The translations under genes were made by a program, and so were the position numbers. The notes under the pieces were generated by a model. The model saw only the letters and a program-made list of their open reading frames with translations. It did no database searches and had not been told where the DNA came from. Shown here piece by piece: positions 7,002 to 7,121 of a stretch of DNA of 7,121 bases (its first letter is position 1; each line of letters starts with the position of its first letter). The stretch comes from CAZEQJ01 sp964514385 (lineage in GTDB: Bacteria; Bacteroidota; Bacteroidia; Cytophagales; Cyclobacteriaceae). The stretch covers positions 1 through 7,121 of the forward strand of contig CAZEQJ010000066.1 in the NCBI GenBank assembly GCA_964514385.1. The letters run 5' to 3'.

Positions 7002-7041
7002 CCTTGACAAAGCATAGCTTGTCAAGAGAGCCAAAGAGCTA
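6990..7041 (+). repeat. 52-nt imperfect hairpin built on the tRNA-Val fragment
   Basis: Three perfect helices nest. TAGCTC (6990-6995) pairs with GAGCTA (7036-7041). TGGC (6999-7002) pairs with GCCA (7030-7033). CTTGACAA (7003-7010) pairs with TTGTCAAG (7019-7026). They are separated only by a 3/2 internal loop and a 3-nt bulge, around an 8-nt loop. The total is 18 base pairs. The outer arm uses the tRNA fragment's own D-stem strand, so the fragment is paired into the hairpin and cannot form a tRNA D arm. No T-run follows, so it is not a typical intrinsic terminator. Its role is unknown: a leader structure, an operator-like inverted repeat, or a mobile-element remnant are all possible. Confidence 0.75.
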
Positions 7042-7052
7042 GAATAATGTAT

Positions 7053-7073
7053 CCGGGCAAATAGCTCAGCTGG
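7053..7073 (+). repeat. Direct repeat copy 2: 5' end of the intact tRNA-Val
   Basis: This is the second copy of the 21-base direct repeat, starting 72 bases after the first. It is part of the intact tRNA-Val. Removing one copy and the 51 bases between them would join the upstream spacer directly to the tRNA, so the arrangement reads as a 72-base insertion or a partial tandem duplication. Confidence 0.9.
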
Positions 7074-7121
7074 TTCAGAGCATCTGCCTTACAAGCAGAG
7101 GGTCGGGGGTTCGAATCCCTC
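7055..7121 (+). tRNA. tRNA-Val(UAC), 3' end cut off by the window edge
   Basis: A standard tRNA fold can be traced. The 5' acceptor strand GGGCAAA is 7055-7061. The D stem GCTC/GAGC is 7064-7067 with 7078-7081. The anticodon stem TCTGC/GCAGA is 7083-7087 with 7095-7099, around loop CTTACAA with anticodon TAC at 7090-7092. A five-base variable loop occupies 7100-7104. The T arm at 7105-7121 has stem GGGGG/CCCTC (one G-U pair) and loop TTCGAAT. UAC reads valine GUA and, by wobble, other GUN codons. The window ends exactly at the end of the T stem, so the 3' acceptor strand (expected TTTGCCC) and discriminator are outside. Transcription probably comes from the promoter at 6909-6939. Confidence 0.95.

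Noticed and set aside
7004..7045. Sigma70-like promoter TTGACA (7004-7009) with TAGAAT (7040-7045)
   Set aside because: The spacing is 30 bases instead of about 17, the TTGACA is part of the hairpin arm, and the Bacteroidota-type promoter upstream is far better.
6983..7054. First tRNA-like copy as a complete or intron-containing tRNA
   Set aside because: After the D-loop start there is no anticodon arm, T arm or 3' acceptor complement to GGGCAAA before the next tRNA begins.

Overview
The window looks like chromosome from a Bacteroidota member, plausibly the Chitinophagaceae/Sphingobacteriia side. This is an inference from three things. The one clear promoter matches the Bacteroidota consensus (TTTG, 19 bases, TAnnTTTG). 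No start codon has a convincing Shine-Dalgarno sequence. The gene families also fit: a very large single-pass AsmA-like protein, a DUF2461 protein, and a YafV-type omega-amidase beside def and murF. No species can be named from the sequence alone.

Left part (1-4407, plus strand): six genes packed like one operon. They are a 5'-truncated YtfE/RIC-like di-iron hemerythrin protein, ruvX, def (peptide deformylase), a YafV-type nitrilase-superfamily amidase, murF and a DUF2461 protein. The junctions are, in order, a 6-base gap, a 4-base ATGA overlap, a 1-base TAATG overlap, a 4-base ATGA overlap and a 1-base gap. Translational coupling is therefore likely along the whole block. The operon begins upstream of the window. 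Its products combine housekeeping (resolvase-fold rRNA/DNA processing, N-terminal deformylation, peptidoglycan precursor synthesis) with metabolite and metal-cluster repair (omega-amidase, iron-sulfur cluster repair-like protein).

Middle and right part (4404-6827, minus strand): one 807-residue AsmA-like envelope protein, convergent with the operon. Its stop codon overlaps the DUF2461 stop, so there is no intergenic space between the two transcription units. A 7-bp inverted repeat spans the overlap.

Right edge (6828-7121): a 155-base spacer with a strong Bacteroidota-type promoter pointing right, then a duplicated 21-base copy of the 5' end of tRNA-Val. That copy is embedded in a 52-nt imperfect hairpin of 18 base pairs. 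An otherwise normal tRNA-Val(UAC) follows and is cut by the window end after its T arm. The tRNA fragment plus hairpin is the most unusual thing in the window. The protein genes are mostly conventional; the oddities are the loss of the expected Cys pair in the N-terminal domain of the RIC-like protein and the TTG start of ruvX directly after an in-frame stop.
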